Shown piece after piece: positions 21,311 through 31,784 of a DNA stretch of 64,000 nt. The first letter of the stretch is position 1; each line of letters begins with the position of its first letter. This DNA is from Kingdonia uniflora (lineage: Eukaryota; Streptophyta; Magnoliopsida; Ranunculales; Circaeasteraceae). The position numbers and the translations under genes were made by a program. The DNA lies in NCBI GenBank assembly GCA_014058105.1, contig JACGCM010001011.1, forward strand, positions 2,299,501-2,363,500, read 5' to 3'. The notes below the pieces were generated by a model. The model saw only the letters and a list, made by a program, of their open reading frames with translations, had not been told where the DNA came from and searched no databases.

Positions 21311-22681
21311 TCAACATTTTTTTAAAGTAATAATTAGGTCTCCCTTATATTATTCTATGTTCAAGATGGGTAGGATGGCAAAAGGCTTTGGTTTCTATAC
21401 TCCCCTGCGTCACTATGCTAGTACTAGCTTAGAGCAGATGTTCGGTCTTCACGCCCGAGTGAGTCGCCTTATCGTACGTCAGCACTCAGAACGGTGACGT
21501 CGCAAGCCTGCGACCAGTATTTCACGGGGCTAGGCTGGGGTCGTATCCTATGAACCCGTGTTTGTACCCCGGTCCGGTACTCCTATCCGTTGGGTGATGA
21601 AATCTCGCGGGAATCTCGTTGCTCTTTTTATTAACAGTTATTTTGAGGTTCGGGATGTTCAATTTTTGTGTGATACAAATTTTTTCGTATCCCTAATAGG
21701 TGGTCCCACTTTTTGGAGAGCTTTTTGGGTGATGAAATCCCGCAAGTCTCTAAAAGTTTTTACCTTTACTAATGTTGGATTGAAAAAAAAATATTAAACA
21801 CAACAATTGGTCAATTCAAACATAATATTTTTTTTATTAGAGCAATGTGTATTTGCACAGTCCACACGACTTTATATGTTCTAGTACCAGGGCAGAGCGG
21901 ATATGTACCCCTTCAAGATGTCAAGTTTTAAGAAGTACCAACCTATGGGAAGTGTTTCCCGGTGTAGCTGTGGCCACCTCTTCACTTACAGGGCGAAAGA
22001 AGGAAGTGCCCCTTCACTTTGGGGGCACAAAAAGGATGGATTTGATGATGCTTTTAGCTTTGTGTATTGTCCGTCTCGTTTCCATTTTTGTGACTATCCT
22101 GCAAAATAAGAGAAAAAAGATTAGTGAACTTGCGACAACAATATTAATTCAATTTCCAAGTTTATTGTAGTCTATGAAGTCATAATTTTCAAATACGCAT
22201 ATCTTTCAGCTCGGTTAAGACAGAGCATTAAATAATATAAATTTGGGGAGATAATTAAGAAAGGAAAAATATTCAAGAAGGAAGGTTTCTTGAATTTAGC
22301 TTCCCTGCCTCTCAAAACAAGTGGTTAATGAACACGACGTCCTTTACAAAGACTGTTTTTTACTATTTTTTCAAAAAACTGTAACTCACAAACGACTAAA
22401 CAGAAAAATATGATCTATAACAATTTGGAAAGGGTTTTGAATTATCTAAAACTTTCGTAGAAAATATATTTCCCTAATATGAAGTATAGATGATAAAAAA
22501 TGGTGAAACATTCCGGGATAGACTTCATAACTACTGTAGTGCCAAGAGAGTTTGAGCCAATTACTCAATCACTTTGTTTCCGAATCCAAAAAAAGAAATG
22601 AAAAGGAAAGAGAAAAGAAAAACAAGAAAGAAAAATTGGCTTAAAATAAAACAACTCAAAAATAAAATACAACTTTGCAAG
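21311..22681 (-). other. 5' leader and decayed gag start of the Athila/Tat-like element
   Basis: 1.4 kb between the gag remnant and the primer site. Two near-copies of GGGTGATGAAATCYCGCRRG (about 21591 and 21727) lie here. No clear coding frame was recognised. Confidence 0.4.
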
Positions 22682-22699
22682 TCCCCGGCAACGGCGCAA
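22682..22699 (-). promoter_or_regulatory. Primer binding site, tRNA-Asp
   Basis: The plus strand reads TCCCCGGCAACGGCGC, which is the 3' end of plant tRNA-Asp. On the minus strand this is the complementary primer site next to the 5' LTR. The final CCA position has one mismatch. This sets the element's orientation. Confidence 0.85.
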
Positions 22700-22705
22700 A
22701 AAACT

Positions 22706-23794
22706 TGATCGATTTATAAACCGACGTCTTAAAAGAGCCGCAAGCTCACAGTATACCGTTAAGTACAAGGGTAAGCGGGGTCATATCCCAAGAGACTTGT
22801 GGTGTGAATTATACTTCGAGCTGCTAGTTTTATCCAATAACAATGAGTTTGTGTAGGTTTTGAAATAAAAAGAAGAACGAAACAAATTACAAGATAAATT
22901 GGAGTGGAAACCAAGACATCGATTCACCTCTACCCTTTGTAACTGTTAGATAGCATAAATAGTTAAAGTAAATTATGAGTTCCCGTATCGCATATCTTTG
23001 GTCGGGCATATACAATACATCAAAAGATACAAGAGATTTAGTAATTGAGAGCTACCCATAAACCAGCATATTCAACCATGGTCTGGTTGATAAGTATGGA
23101 TTATGTTATCTTCTTCATGTTCCTAACCTATCTTGTTATAGTCCAACAAGATGGTATGGTCAAGCATAGGACGAATGAATACGAATATGCAATATTCTGG
23201 GATAAAGATAAAGTAATTACTCTAACTAAGGTGCACAATCTACACTAAGGCTACATTGGGTGGAGCTTTCTCTAGCCTTGGCTAAGAAGATTAGCTACTC
23301 ATCCCTTTGATCATTGTCATACTACTATTACTGCGATAAAAGTAAAAGATAAGAAAAAAAGAGAAGAACAAGAACTTTATTGCTTATTGAATCTAGATAT
23401 TTACACTCTCTAAGATGATCCCTCATGGGTGAAATTCCTCTCCTATTTATAGAGTATATGAAGGGTTACTAAATATCACCATTAATATAAAATCCCCTAA
23501 ACAATGCCTAAAATCATGCATAGATATTATAACTCATGAGAATTGTATCTATATCTAATTCTCTTCAATGGGCTTCCATGCATGGGCCTTTGGTTGACAA
23601 TTTCAAATGAGAATCATTGTTGGAGTGCATCACCCTTGTTCTTCGTTTAAAACTGGAAAAATGTATGACTTGTTTATTATGTGACCAATTTCTGTAAATA
23701 CAAACAAAAGTACTATTAGTGTTATATTTATTTAATAAATGACTAGGTAGATACAAATTTAGGAGTTGTACACGTAAATATTACGTGTCTATCA
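22706..23794 (-). repeat. 5' LTR of the Athila/Tat-like element
   Basis: 1,089 bp, nearly the same as 16866-17953. The target duplication AGCGT follows at 23795-23799. Confidence 0.85.
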
Positions 23795-24578
23795 AGCGTT
23801 TTGAGTTCTAACCTTGGATATATGTTCTCTATGACTTAATATAGATGGACGCCAAGTTTTGTTAAAATCGGAATTGGTTAAGGGGGCGAGAAGGGCCAGT
23901 AGGCTTCGTCTCCAGTTTTAACATTTCCTTTTGGAAACTAACTATTTACTTAGTAGCTATATTAAGGAGGAACCTTGGTCCAAACCTCCCCATGACTAAT
24001 AGAGCTTTATAGCTTGGTCATCTTGGACCCCAGCTCATGGGCTATCTACACGGGATAGTCATGAGTTTTCCTTGGCCTAGGGAAGGCCAGGAGATATGGC
24101 CTCGCAATGCAGGTCGATTTTAAAGTTAGGGCTTGTATATGGTGCCGCTATGCCTCGCGAGCCAATCAAGACATACCTCCCCAATAAATGGACAATGTAA
24201 CTAGTCCAGGCTTGTCGCCCCTTGGGATATACTTGTCCCATATCCGAAACCTGACATATTGAGCTATCATGATCCGCTATAGGACAGGTGCAATATCCAT
24301 AACTCGTGCCAAGTCACAAGAAATTACATTGTAGGTATTATTGAGGGAACCTTTGGTGTTGTTGCCTATACCGAATACATATTCGACAACCCGTCACGAG
24401 TATCCAGGATTATCCGGATGTCGCTCTAGCATCCGTGGGATTATTCTACTAGCGCATCGTACCCGTAAAGATGGCTGGTACATGCCTGTTGGATGTGCAT
24501 GTACGCTGCACTGTCTAGTATTCCGCTGTGCTCTAGGTGTTGAAGAGGCAGACCCGAGTTAGCCCGTGACACAAATTA

Positions 24579-25148
24579 ACATCTTCTTTTGATAATTATT
24601 AGCTTTACCTGAACTTATTGTAGAAATATATATAGTTCAACACCGCATTAGGTAGCATGGCCTATTAATGTCTTTTTCCCTTCTAATATATGTAAATAGG
24701 TAGATATCTTACTCAATGGTTACAGAGAATATCATGATTAGGTGTCGGGATCATCTTGTGAAAGGAGGGAAACATGAGGGTTATCAAATGTTGAATCAAG
24801 GGTCATACTAGGATCTAGCTATGATGTATATTTCACGAGAATGTTGTGGAATTGTCAGAGCGACAATGGAATACTGGTTTATTAAATTAGGATCGATAGA
24901 CACTATCGAGGAACCACTCATCTCCTTGTTTTAGTTAGTTTTAGCATAGCTGAATTGCAGTCATGGATTACTAGTAGAATAGGTCAATGTTGTTTTCCCG
25001 TGCTACGTATGCTGTATCACAAAGGTTTGCCTATTTATGTCAATTGGTAATGAAAAAAAAATGTAATTGACTTTTTTGCGTGTAAACTTTTTTTGTGTTT
25101 CATTAGAACTTTAAATAGTTGCATTTGGCCAAATGAAAATTATTTTTT
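24579..25148. other. Unassigned spacer
   Basis: 570 bp between the solo LTR and the next element. No match to the E3 gag that lies on the other side of the solo LTR, no gene and no recognised repeat. Confidence 0.35.
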
Positions 25149-25153
25149 GGTCC

Positions 25154-25628
25154 TGTAGTAGCATATTTTCCAGATTCGACAAAGAGAAGCTACCAGAACT
25201 TAGTCGAAGACAATCCATCATTCGAGAAGATATCCCATCTGCGACCACAGTTCTCGACCCACCGAAGTAGCCGTTATGCTTGGTCAAATAGAACCGTTGC
25301 AGGGAGATCCGCAAAGTTCGGCTACTACCCTCCAAAATGGGATACTGTTTTCTATTTGTAACTGCCTGTATCTACTATAAATACAACCAGAGAATGTGTT
25401 ATTCCGATCCGCAACTCTATTATTCATACATTCTTATTTTCATACAAAACATCAATTGTAATTAACTAGCAAACTATTTGATTTTGTACCAAAACCCTAA
25501 TCAAGATCGTGGTTTTTCTCAGATTTTACTAAGTTTCCACGTAAAATCCTGTGTGTTTAAGCTTATTAATGCATAATCATTACTAAAGTATTGGCGAAGA
25601 TTATCCTCCTGGAAAATACACTATTACA
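25154..25628 (+). repeat. 5' LTR of copy D
   Basis: 475 bp from TGTAGTAGCATATTTTCC to ACACTATTACA. It is collinear with 36968-37442 and has a TATA box at 25376-25383. Confidence 0.9.
25376..25383 (+). promoter_or_regulatory. TATA box in 5' LTR of copy D
   Basis: TATAAATA near the middle of the LTR, conserved in the 3' LTR at 37190-37197. Confidence 0.6.
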
Positions 25629-25629
25629 A

Positions 25630-25647
25630 TTGGCGCCATCTGTGGGA
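25630..25647 (+). promoter_or_regulatory. Primer binding site of copy D
   Basis: TTGGCGCCATCTGTGGGA begins one base after the LTR. Related sites follow the LTRs at 5927 and 52479. I did not assign the tRNA. Confidence 0.75.
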
Positions 25648-25689
25648 ATACTCTACTTTTCTTTACCACTGAAGATCCTAGATAATCCG

Positions 25690-27440
25690 ATGATAAACAT
25701 GAATCTTCAAAGTGCCTCAAGTATACAGAGAAACTACGAGATTAACCCGATATCGGAAACAGTCGATCTATGCAATGTCGTAGTCGAACTATAGAAACAA
25801 ATTAAGTCTGACCGACTCTAGAGGCTTGAAGATCAGCGAATCCACGTCCAAGCACTTCAAGTTGAAAGAGACGAGAAAAGAAAAGCCTTGGACCAACGGA
25901 GTCATTTACATTAAAAAGAAATGGAGCATTTACGAAGAAATTAAGATCGGCTCACTGACCGTCAAACGACACCTCCCCAAGCCTGAAGTGAACATCCCTC
26001 TAGGGCGACCCAGATATTAAACTTACCAAGAGAAGAATGAGTTCAAACTTCTCAATCTAGATCAAGGAATCCAGACAGGCTTCACGACATTTTTGACTTA
26101 CATCCTCAGGATTGACAAATCTAGGAAGTCGACGCACACGCCACCAAACTCCCCCACTACTGATAAAACGACCAGTAAGACTTAGGTTGGGACCTGAAGG
26201 ACAGGGTAACTTTGATCCACAAGTTGCAGCTGTACCAAATACACAATAACATTTTATTACCTTGGATGACCTAAACAATAAGATCCAAGCCATAAACTCT
26301 GATATTTCAGGCCGACGGTCTGCTTTTGATAGGATTGAACCAAATCCTATTTCTCCTCATCTCAAAGTCATACCCATTCTAGAAAATTTTCACATGCCAA
26401 AATTTTATCAGTATGTAGGCCTCACAGATCCACGTCCCACACTTTAAAGTAGCAGTTGGACTATACTCCAAACTAGATCGCATGCTCTGCAGATTATTTA
26501 ACATGAGCCTTAAGAAAGAACCTTTCAGATGGTTTCATATTATTCCCGAAGACTCTATTACTACATTCAGCTAGTTGCAGCGCCTCTTCGAGTCAAACTA
26601 TGCTCATGCTGAGGAATGAGAAATAATAGTGCATTCATTGTTCTTTTTCGAGCAAGGTGCTAAAGAAACCTTAGCAAATTTTTACAAGCATTTTTTACAA
26701 GAAATGCGGAAGATTGGGAATTCAGATCCCAAAATTGTCGTTCTTGAATTTACCTCAGTACTCCATATTAACTCCAAAGTTTGAGAAGAGCTTACCTTAC
26801 ACAAGCCCAGGACAGTGACAAAAATGATCGATGTTGTTAATAACTATATAGAATTGGAACGATCCAAAAAAGGTAAGATGATAAACTCCTCAGTCATCCA
26901 CTCCAATTAAGTATTTACATTGCCACCTCTGAAATTAGCAAAAAATGGGACTCCCAAGCAATGCGGAAGGAACATCTACAACGTCAGGAAAAGAGATGGA
27001 AAGCCAGACAGACCCATCCCAGTCTTGCATCCTATGACAACCGCAATCTCCGCTATTTTATCAACAATAAAAGGAGGCGAATTATTTTGAGAAGCACAGG
27101 CAACTCCTGACGTACCCAATAAACTATTGTGTCAGTATCACAACGTTTATAGCCACAAGACTAACAACTGTTACTCTCTGATATGGATCTTTCACCGTAT
27201 TCTTCGCGCAGGATGACTTCACGAGTATGTCATCGACATCCAGAAGTTTCTCGAAGAAGAAACTAAAAGAAAAGGGAATGAACAAGAGCCAAGACAAGGT
27301 CTAGCACGCCATCTTTACATAATTGAAATTGAGAAAGGAATGAAGAAAAGGCAAGACGATAAAATTATATCATGCTACAAGATGACATCATCGGACAAAT
27401 CGACAAAACTTCTTCCCAGCTTTAGCAAGGCCAAAACGTC
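25690..27440 (+). pseudogene. Gag of copy D
   Basis: It starts at an ATG (MINMNLQSASSIQRN) soon after the primer site. A charged segment follows, then capsid-like text (RLFNMSLKKEPFRWFHIIPE near 26490, and HSLFFFEQGAKETLANFYKH near 26635-26695). A knuckle-like LCQYHNVYSHKTNNCYSL lies near 27130-27180. Many stops and shifts interrupt it. Gag would form the element's capsid-like particle. Confidence 0.8.
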
Positions 27441-27479
27441 TGTACCATATTTCTTTCGAAGACTGTGACACCAACTATG

Positions 27480-27712
27480 TCAAGTACCCTCATAATGACC
27501 CACTGGTCATTATGCTCAAAGTAGGTCAGGACTACCTATACACACTTCTAGTTGATACAGGAAGCACAATAAACATTCTGTTCAAGAGAGTTATTGACGT
27601 TCTAGGCTTCAAAGATTCAGTAAAAGCTTCGACAACCACCATCAGAGGTTTCAACGGTTCCAAAGGATCAGCCACGGGAGAAATCACCTTGTTGGTTCAA
27701 GCGGGATCATAA
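27480..27712 (+). pseudogene. Aspartic protease of copy D
   Basis: This short open frame has the retropepsin active-site motif DTGST after YTLLV, then a hydrophobic INILF flank. A stop follows after LLVQAGS. It would cleave the element polyprotein. The frame is separated from gag and reverse transcriptase by shifts. Confidence 0.85.
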
Positions 27713-27939
27713 ACCATTTTTGCCAAATTCGTTGTCATAGATGTTGAGTAAAAAATATTTAGGAATCTTGGGTCGAAGTTGGCTACATTCAATCAAGAAA
27801 GTATCTTCGACATATCATCTGGCCTTGCAATTTCCAGCAGATTATGGAGTCTACAAAATCAAAGGAAGTCAAGGAGTTGCACGTATATACGAGAATACCA
27901 CCACCAACTCTCTCACGACAAAACTTCTGAAAGCATAAC

Positions 27940-29480
27940 AATTACAGTAGAAAACGCCCCCATATTCGAGCAACATGATACTAAGGTAGTGGACTCCATT
28001 GAACTTGATGTCCCCGGGCAAAATACCTTTATTGGCTTAAAACTGTCATCCGATGAAAAAGAAACCATGATCCAACTCCTGAAGAAAAACGTTGACATCT
28101 TTGCATGGTTTTTTCAAGAATTGCCTGACATTGATCCCTCGATAGCATGCCACAAGCTCAACCTCCTTGCAGACAATAAAGCAATTGCGCAGAAGCATCG
28201 CAATTTAGCCCACCGCCTTCGCAAAGCCGTTAATGAAGAAATTGATAAACTCATTCGTGTGGGATTTATTCGTGAAGCAAAATATTCTAAATGGGTTTTT
28301 AACATAGTGGTTGTCCCAAAGAAAAACAAGAAATCAGAGTCTGTATCGACTTTACAAAGCTCAACAAATTCACACCCAAAGATAACTTTCCTCTCCCGCT
28401 GATCCCGCAACTCCTCGACTTTATAGCAGGGCATGAACTTCTTTCAATAATGGACGCAGCTTGTGGTTACAATCAGGTTCCTCTTGTCGAAGAAGACCAA
28501 GAAAAGATAATATTTATTACCTAAAAAGGTCTCTACTGTTACGCAGTAATGCCTTTTGGATTAAAGAATGCAGGAGCCACTTATCAGCAACTTATCACTA
28601 AAATGTTCAAAGATCATTTAGGCAAAATCATGGAAGTATACATCGGCGACATGATCTACAAAAGCCTACGTCGAGAAGATTGTTACAATAACCTTTAAAC
28701 CATTTTCGACATCCTTCGTACTTACCAAATAAAACTCAACCCAGAAAAATGCAAATTTGGCGTTGCATTGAGTAAATTTATGGGTTATTTGGTTAGTAAA
28801 AGGGGAATAGAAATCGATCCAGCATAAATCAAAGCACTCATGGTAATGCCATTTTCTCAAACCAAAAAAGATGTACAAAAGCTTGCTGGCAAGATTGCAG
28901 CTCTTCATAAGTTTATTTCCAAGTCATCTGATCGATGCAGACTTCTTTGCCTCCTTCTCTGTGGCAATCCAGCTCCAATATTTAAAAAATATCCCAAAGA
29001 AATCATTTGGACACCAGACTGTGAGTTAGCCTTCCAAGATCTCAAAAGATACTTGGGGCGTCCTCCCCTAATGAGTACTCCTATTGATGGAAAAATACTA
29101 ACAATGAATTTATCAACCTCAGATGATTCCATTAGTTGTGTCCTTATTCGAGAAGAAGATGGTGTGGAAAAGCTAATTTATTTTATCAGCAAAACTCTCA
29201 TACCTGCTGGGAAAAGATATACACCAACTTAATAATAATTACTCGCCTTGGTGTACAGCTCTCAGAAACTTCGACCCTATTTCTAAGCTCATCCCATCAA
29301 AATTATTGCCAAGTTTCTTCTCAAACTTGTACTCTCTAAAAAGAAAAGTTTAGGAGCATTCAGCAATGGTATGTATTCCTCGGCGAATATAACATCTCCT
29401 TCGAGCTTCAGATATTGATCAAAGGGCAAGTAGTAGCTGATTTCTTAGCAGATTTTCCAGTCGAAGGCCTTGAATGGGAA
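27940..29480 (+). pseudogene. Reverse transcriptase and first RNase H of copy D
   Basis: Conserved gypsy blocks appear in order: EEIDKLIRVGFIREAKYSKW, a shifted DFTKLNKFTPKDNFPLPLIP, SIMDAACGYNQ, and AVMPFGLKNAGATYQQLI. The catalytic box reads VYIGDM where YVDDM is expected, losing one Asp. After LNPEKCKFGV and FMGYLVSKRGIEIDP comes the connection/RNase H part (FISKSSDRC, CELAFQDLKRYLGRPPLMS). The interior stops and the lost active-site Asp make it inactive. Confidence 0.85.
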
Positions 29481-29539
29481 GAACTCGGAGAAGTACTAGC
29501 TAATGACTAAATAACAGAACTAGATACATGGTCACAATG

Positions 29540-29935
29540 CACAGGATGGAAACTCTTTACTAGAGGATCTGCTGGACCACAAGGATCAGGGATCGACATC
29601 GTCCTCGCTACACCATCCAATCATCACATCGAGAAAGCTATCAAACTCAAGTTCTATGCCACCAATAATGAAATAGAGTATGAAGCTATCTTACATGGAC
29701 TCGATCTCACTATAATACTTGGGGCGAAAGAAATAGTTGTTTACGTCGACTCCTTACTCGTCGCCAACCATTACAACAAAACACTTAAAAAATCAAGCAA
29801 GATGGTTAATTATGCAGCCCTCGTCAAAGAAAAAATGAAAAAAATTTAAACAACAACAAACTCTTATCTCCCTCGAGCCAAAAACTGCCACGCTGACGTT
29901 TTAGTATGTATTGCTGCAATGCTTGAAGATAGTAA
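29540..29935 (+). pseudogene. Second (archaeal-type) RNase H of copy D
   Basis: The run SAGPQGSGIDIVLATPSNH, then FYATNNEIEYEAILHGLDLT, then VVYVDSLLVANHYN and CHADVLV keeps the spacing of the extra RNase H carried by Tat elements. An Arg stands where the first catalytic Asp (DGSA) is normal. One stop interrupts it. Confidence 0.75.
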
Positions 29936-29989
29936 AAAAAAACTTTAGACATCAAAGTCATAGAACATTCTAGTCTCGACATAAGCTAC

Positions 29990-31263
29990 ATAATGCAGAT
30001 TAATGTTACTAAGGATGAAGATTTCAAAGATTGGAGAAGACCATTCTATGCATACCTCAATTCTAACATCCTCCCAAGCAACAAGGAAGAAGCCCATTCA
30101 CTCTTGACAAAATATCTTCGATTCAAAGTCCAGGATAAAGTATTATATCAAATTACTGGGGGCGAACCAGTTATCGAATGCATTTCACAAAATCAAACCC
30201 AAGTTAAAATAAGAGAACTTCACTAAGGTATATGCGCAATACACATATCAGGAAGATTATTTGCACAAATGGCGTTTACTCAAGGGTTATATTGGCCTAA
30301 AATGCGACAAGATTGCGATGACTTCATCCGCATGTGCTATAAATGCCAAATCCATGCTCAAGACATCAAAAGCCCAACCCTCGACTTAAATGTTAGCAAT
30401 GTCCTATGGCCATTCAAAAGATGGGCAATCGATATCATTGGACTTTTCACCCCAGCATCAGGTAACCAAAAGTTCATTCTTGTAACAACAGACTACTTCA
30501 CCTAGTGGGTCGAAGCAGTGCCACTATATCATACTGACTATAATGAAGTCATCAAATTTCTTTGGGAGCACATTTTAACCAAATTTGGTTGTCTACAAAT
30601 GATGCGATCTGATAACGGTAAGCAATTCATCCGCAACAAAGTACTTAGCTTCCTCTACAAATACAAGATTCAGCTATCTACTTTGACACCATACTACCCT
30701 CAAGGTAATGGCCAAGCTGAAGCCATCAACAAGAGTATCAAATTAGGGTTACCCAAGCACCTTGAAGAGAAGAAAGGCATATGGGTGGATGAGATAAATA
30801 GTGCCTTATGGGCATACCGAACAACTCTTCGAACATCTATTGGCTGTACACCATTTATGATGGCTTTCGGTACTGAAGCAGTCATACCTTCAAACCTCGA
30901 TCTACCAAGTACTCGAGGAAAAATCATAGATAAAGAAAATGAACTTGGACTCCTTTGCAACCTCAACTGGATTAAAGAAACTCAAGATCATGCAATTGTA
31001 AACTTGGGGCGATACCATGACACTCTCATGAAAGCTTACAACAAGAAAGTCAGAAAATAAACATTTGTCATTGGTGACCTTATCCTGTGCCGCATCTATG
31101 ACAATACTCGACCTAAAAACTCTAGCAAGTTGTTTGAAAATTGGGAAGGGCCATATATTATCAGCGATAGGAATGGCAGTGGGACATACTGGTTAATGAC
31201 TAAAGACAAAGTACAACTCGAATATCCATTGAATACAGCCCATCTGAAAATGTTCTATAGATA
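29990..31263 (+). pseudogene. Integrase of copy D
   Basis: The HHCC zinc region ends in MCYKCQIHA. The catalytic core has the three acidic residues in context: WAIDIIG, MRSDNGKQF and NGQAEAINKSIK. It is followed by the usual LWAYRTTLRTSIGCTPFMMA and AFGTEAVIPSNLDLPS stretch and a C-terminal segment with NWEGPYIISD-like text near 31140. Stops lie between the zinc and core parts and inside the C-terminus. No chromodomain was seen. Confidence 0.9.
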
Positions 31264-31780
31264 ACCGCTGTAACCGCTTTCGGATAATTCAAATAAATAT
31301 CTTTACTATCAATTACATCTTTCCAACAATTATTTCCTTAGTATCTATCCATACTTGAAAAGTATGCATCTAACTAACTTTTATCTCTTCGACAAACACC
31401 TATCCAATTACAGGATAACCTTATTTGCAATTCATTACTTATCGAACAAAATATTTCATATTTTGTCCTCTTGTATCAAAAACCCAGATATCCTATCGAG
31501 GAAAAACATCTAGTCATCATTTTCAAGAGCCATTGCATGACCCTCTTTCCATCATCTCAGATACTTGCTTAAAAACAACACTCTGCATATTATCTACATT
31601 ACTATCTAATGCTTTCAATCTTGTCGAATCAAACACTTAGCATAATTTTTACAAAAAAATTATGCATCTTGAATAAATTACTTCCAAAATATTCTTCGAC
31701 AAACATCTAAATAAAGCAGTCAAGCAGATAAACAAAAGTTTGTTCCGGTCCTATCGACCATTTGTTCAACTTTTATCAAA
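31264..31780. other. Spacer after integrase in copy D
   Basis: About 500 bp of T- and A-rich sequence. No tandem repeat like that at 55862-56340 of the sister element was seen. Confidence 0.4.
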
Positions 31781-31784
31781 ATAA

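Larger units (their letters stand above)
16866..23794 (-). mobile_element. Athila/Tat-like LTR element lacking recognisable pol
   Basis: A 6,929-bp element with LTRs of 1,088 and 1,089 bp (16866-17953 and 22706-23794) that differ by roughly 5% in the stretch I compared. Target duplications are AGTGT/AGCGT, one base off. The primer site next to the right-hand LTR complements tRNA-Asp, so the element reads right to left. Gag traces lie at 20270-21310. The 3' part (17954-20260) includes the conserved-looking ACGCTTCTTGAGAGGCAACC and TTTCATTTAAGTTTGGAGG stretches, which I associate with Athila/Tat element tails. No protease, reverse transcriptase or integrase was seen, so it is non-autonomous or deleted. 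Confidence 0.8.
16827..24573. mobile_element. Solo LTR split by a later element
   Basis: The sequence TGACGCCCTACCGAATG starts at 16827. The complementary-style end GAGTTAGCCCGTGACACA closes at 24573. Perfect AATTA duplications flank the pair (16822-16826 and 24574-24578). Removing the nested element (16866-23794 plus its duplication) leaves about 813 bp, a normal LTR size. The TGACGCCC start is common for plant gypsy LTRs. No internal genes are left, so this is a recombined solo LTR. The orientation is not proven. Confidence 0.6.

Noticed and set aside
24341..24562. 73-residue frame as a gene
   Set aside because: It falls inside the solo LTR and has no recognisable motif.
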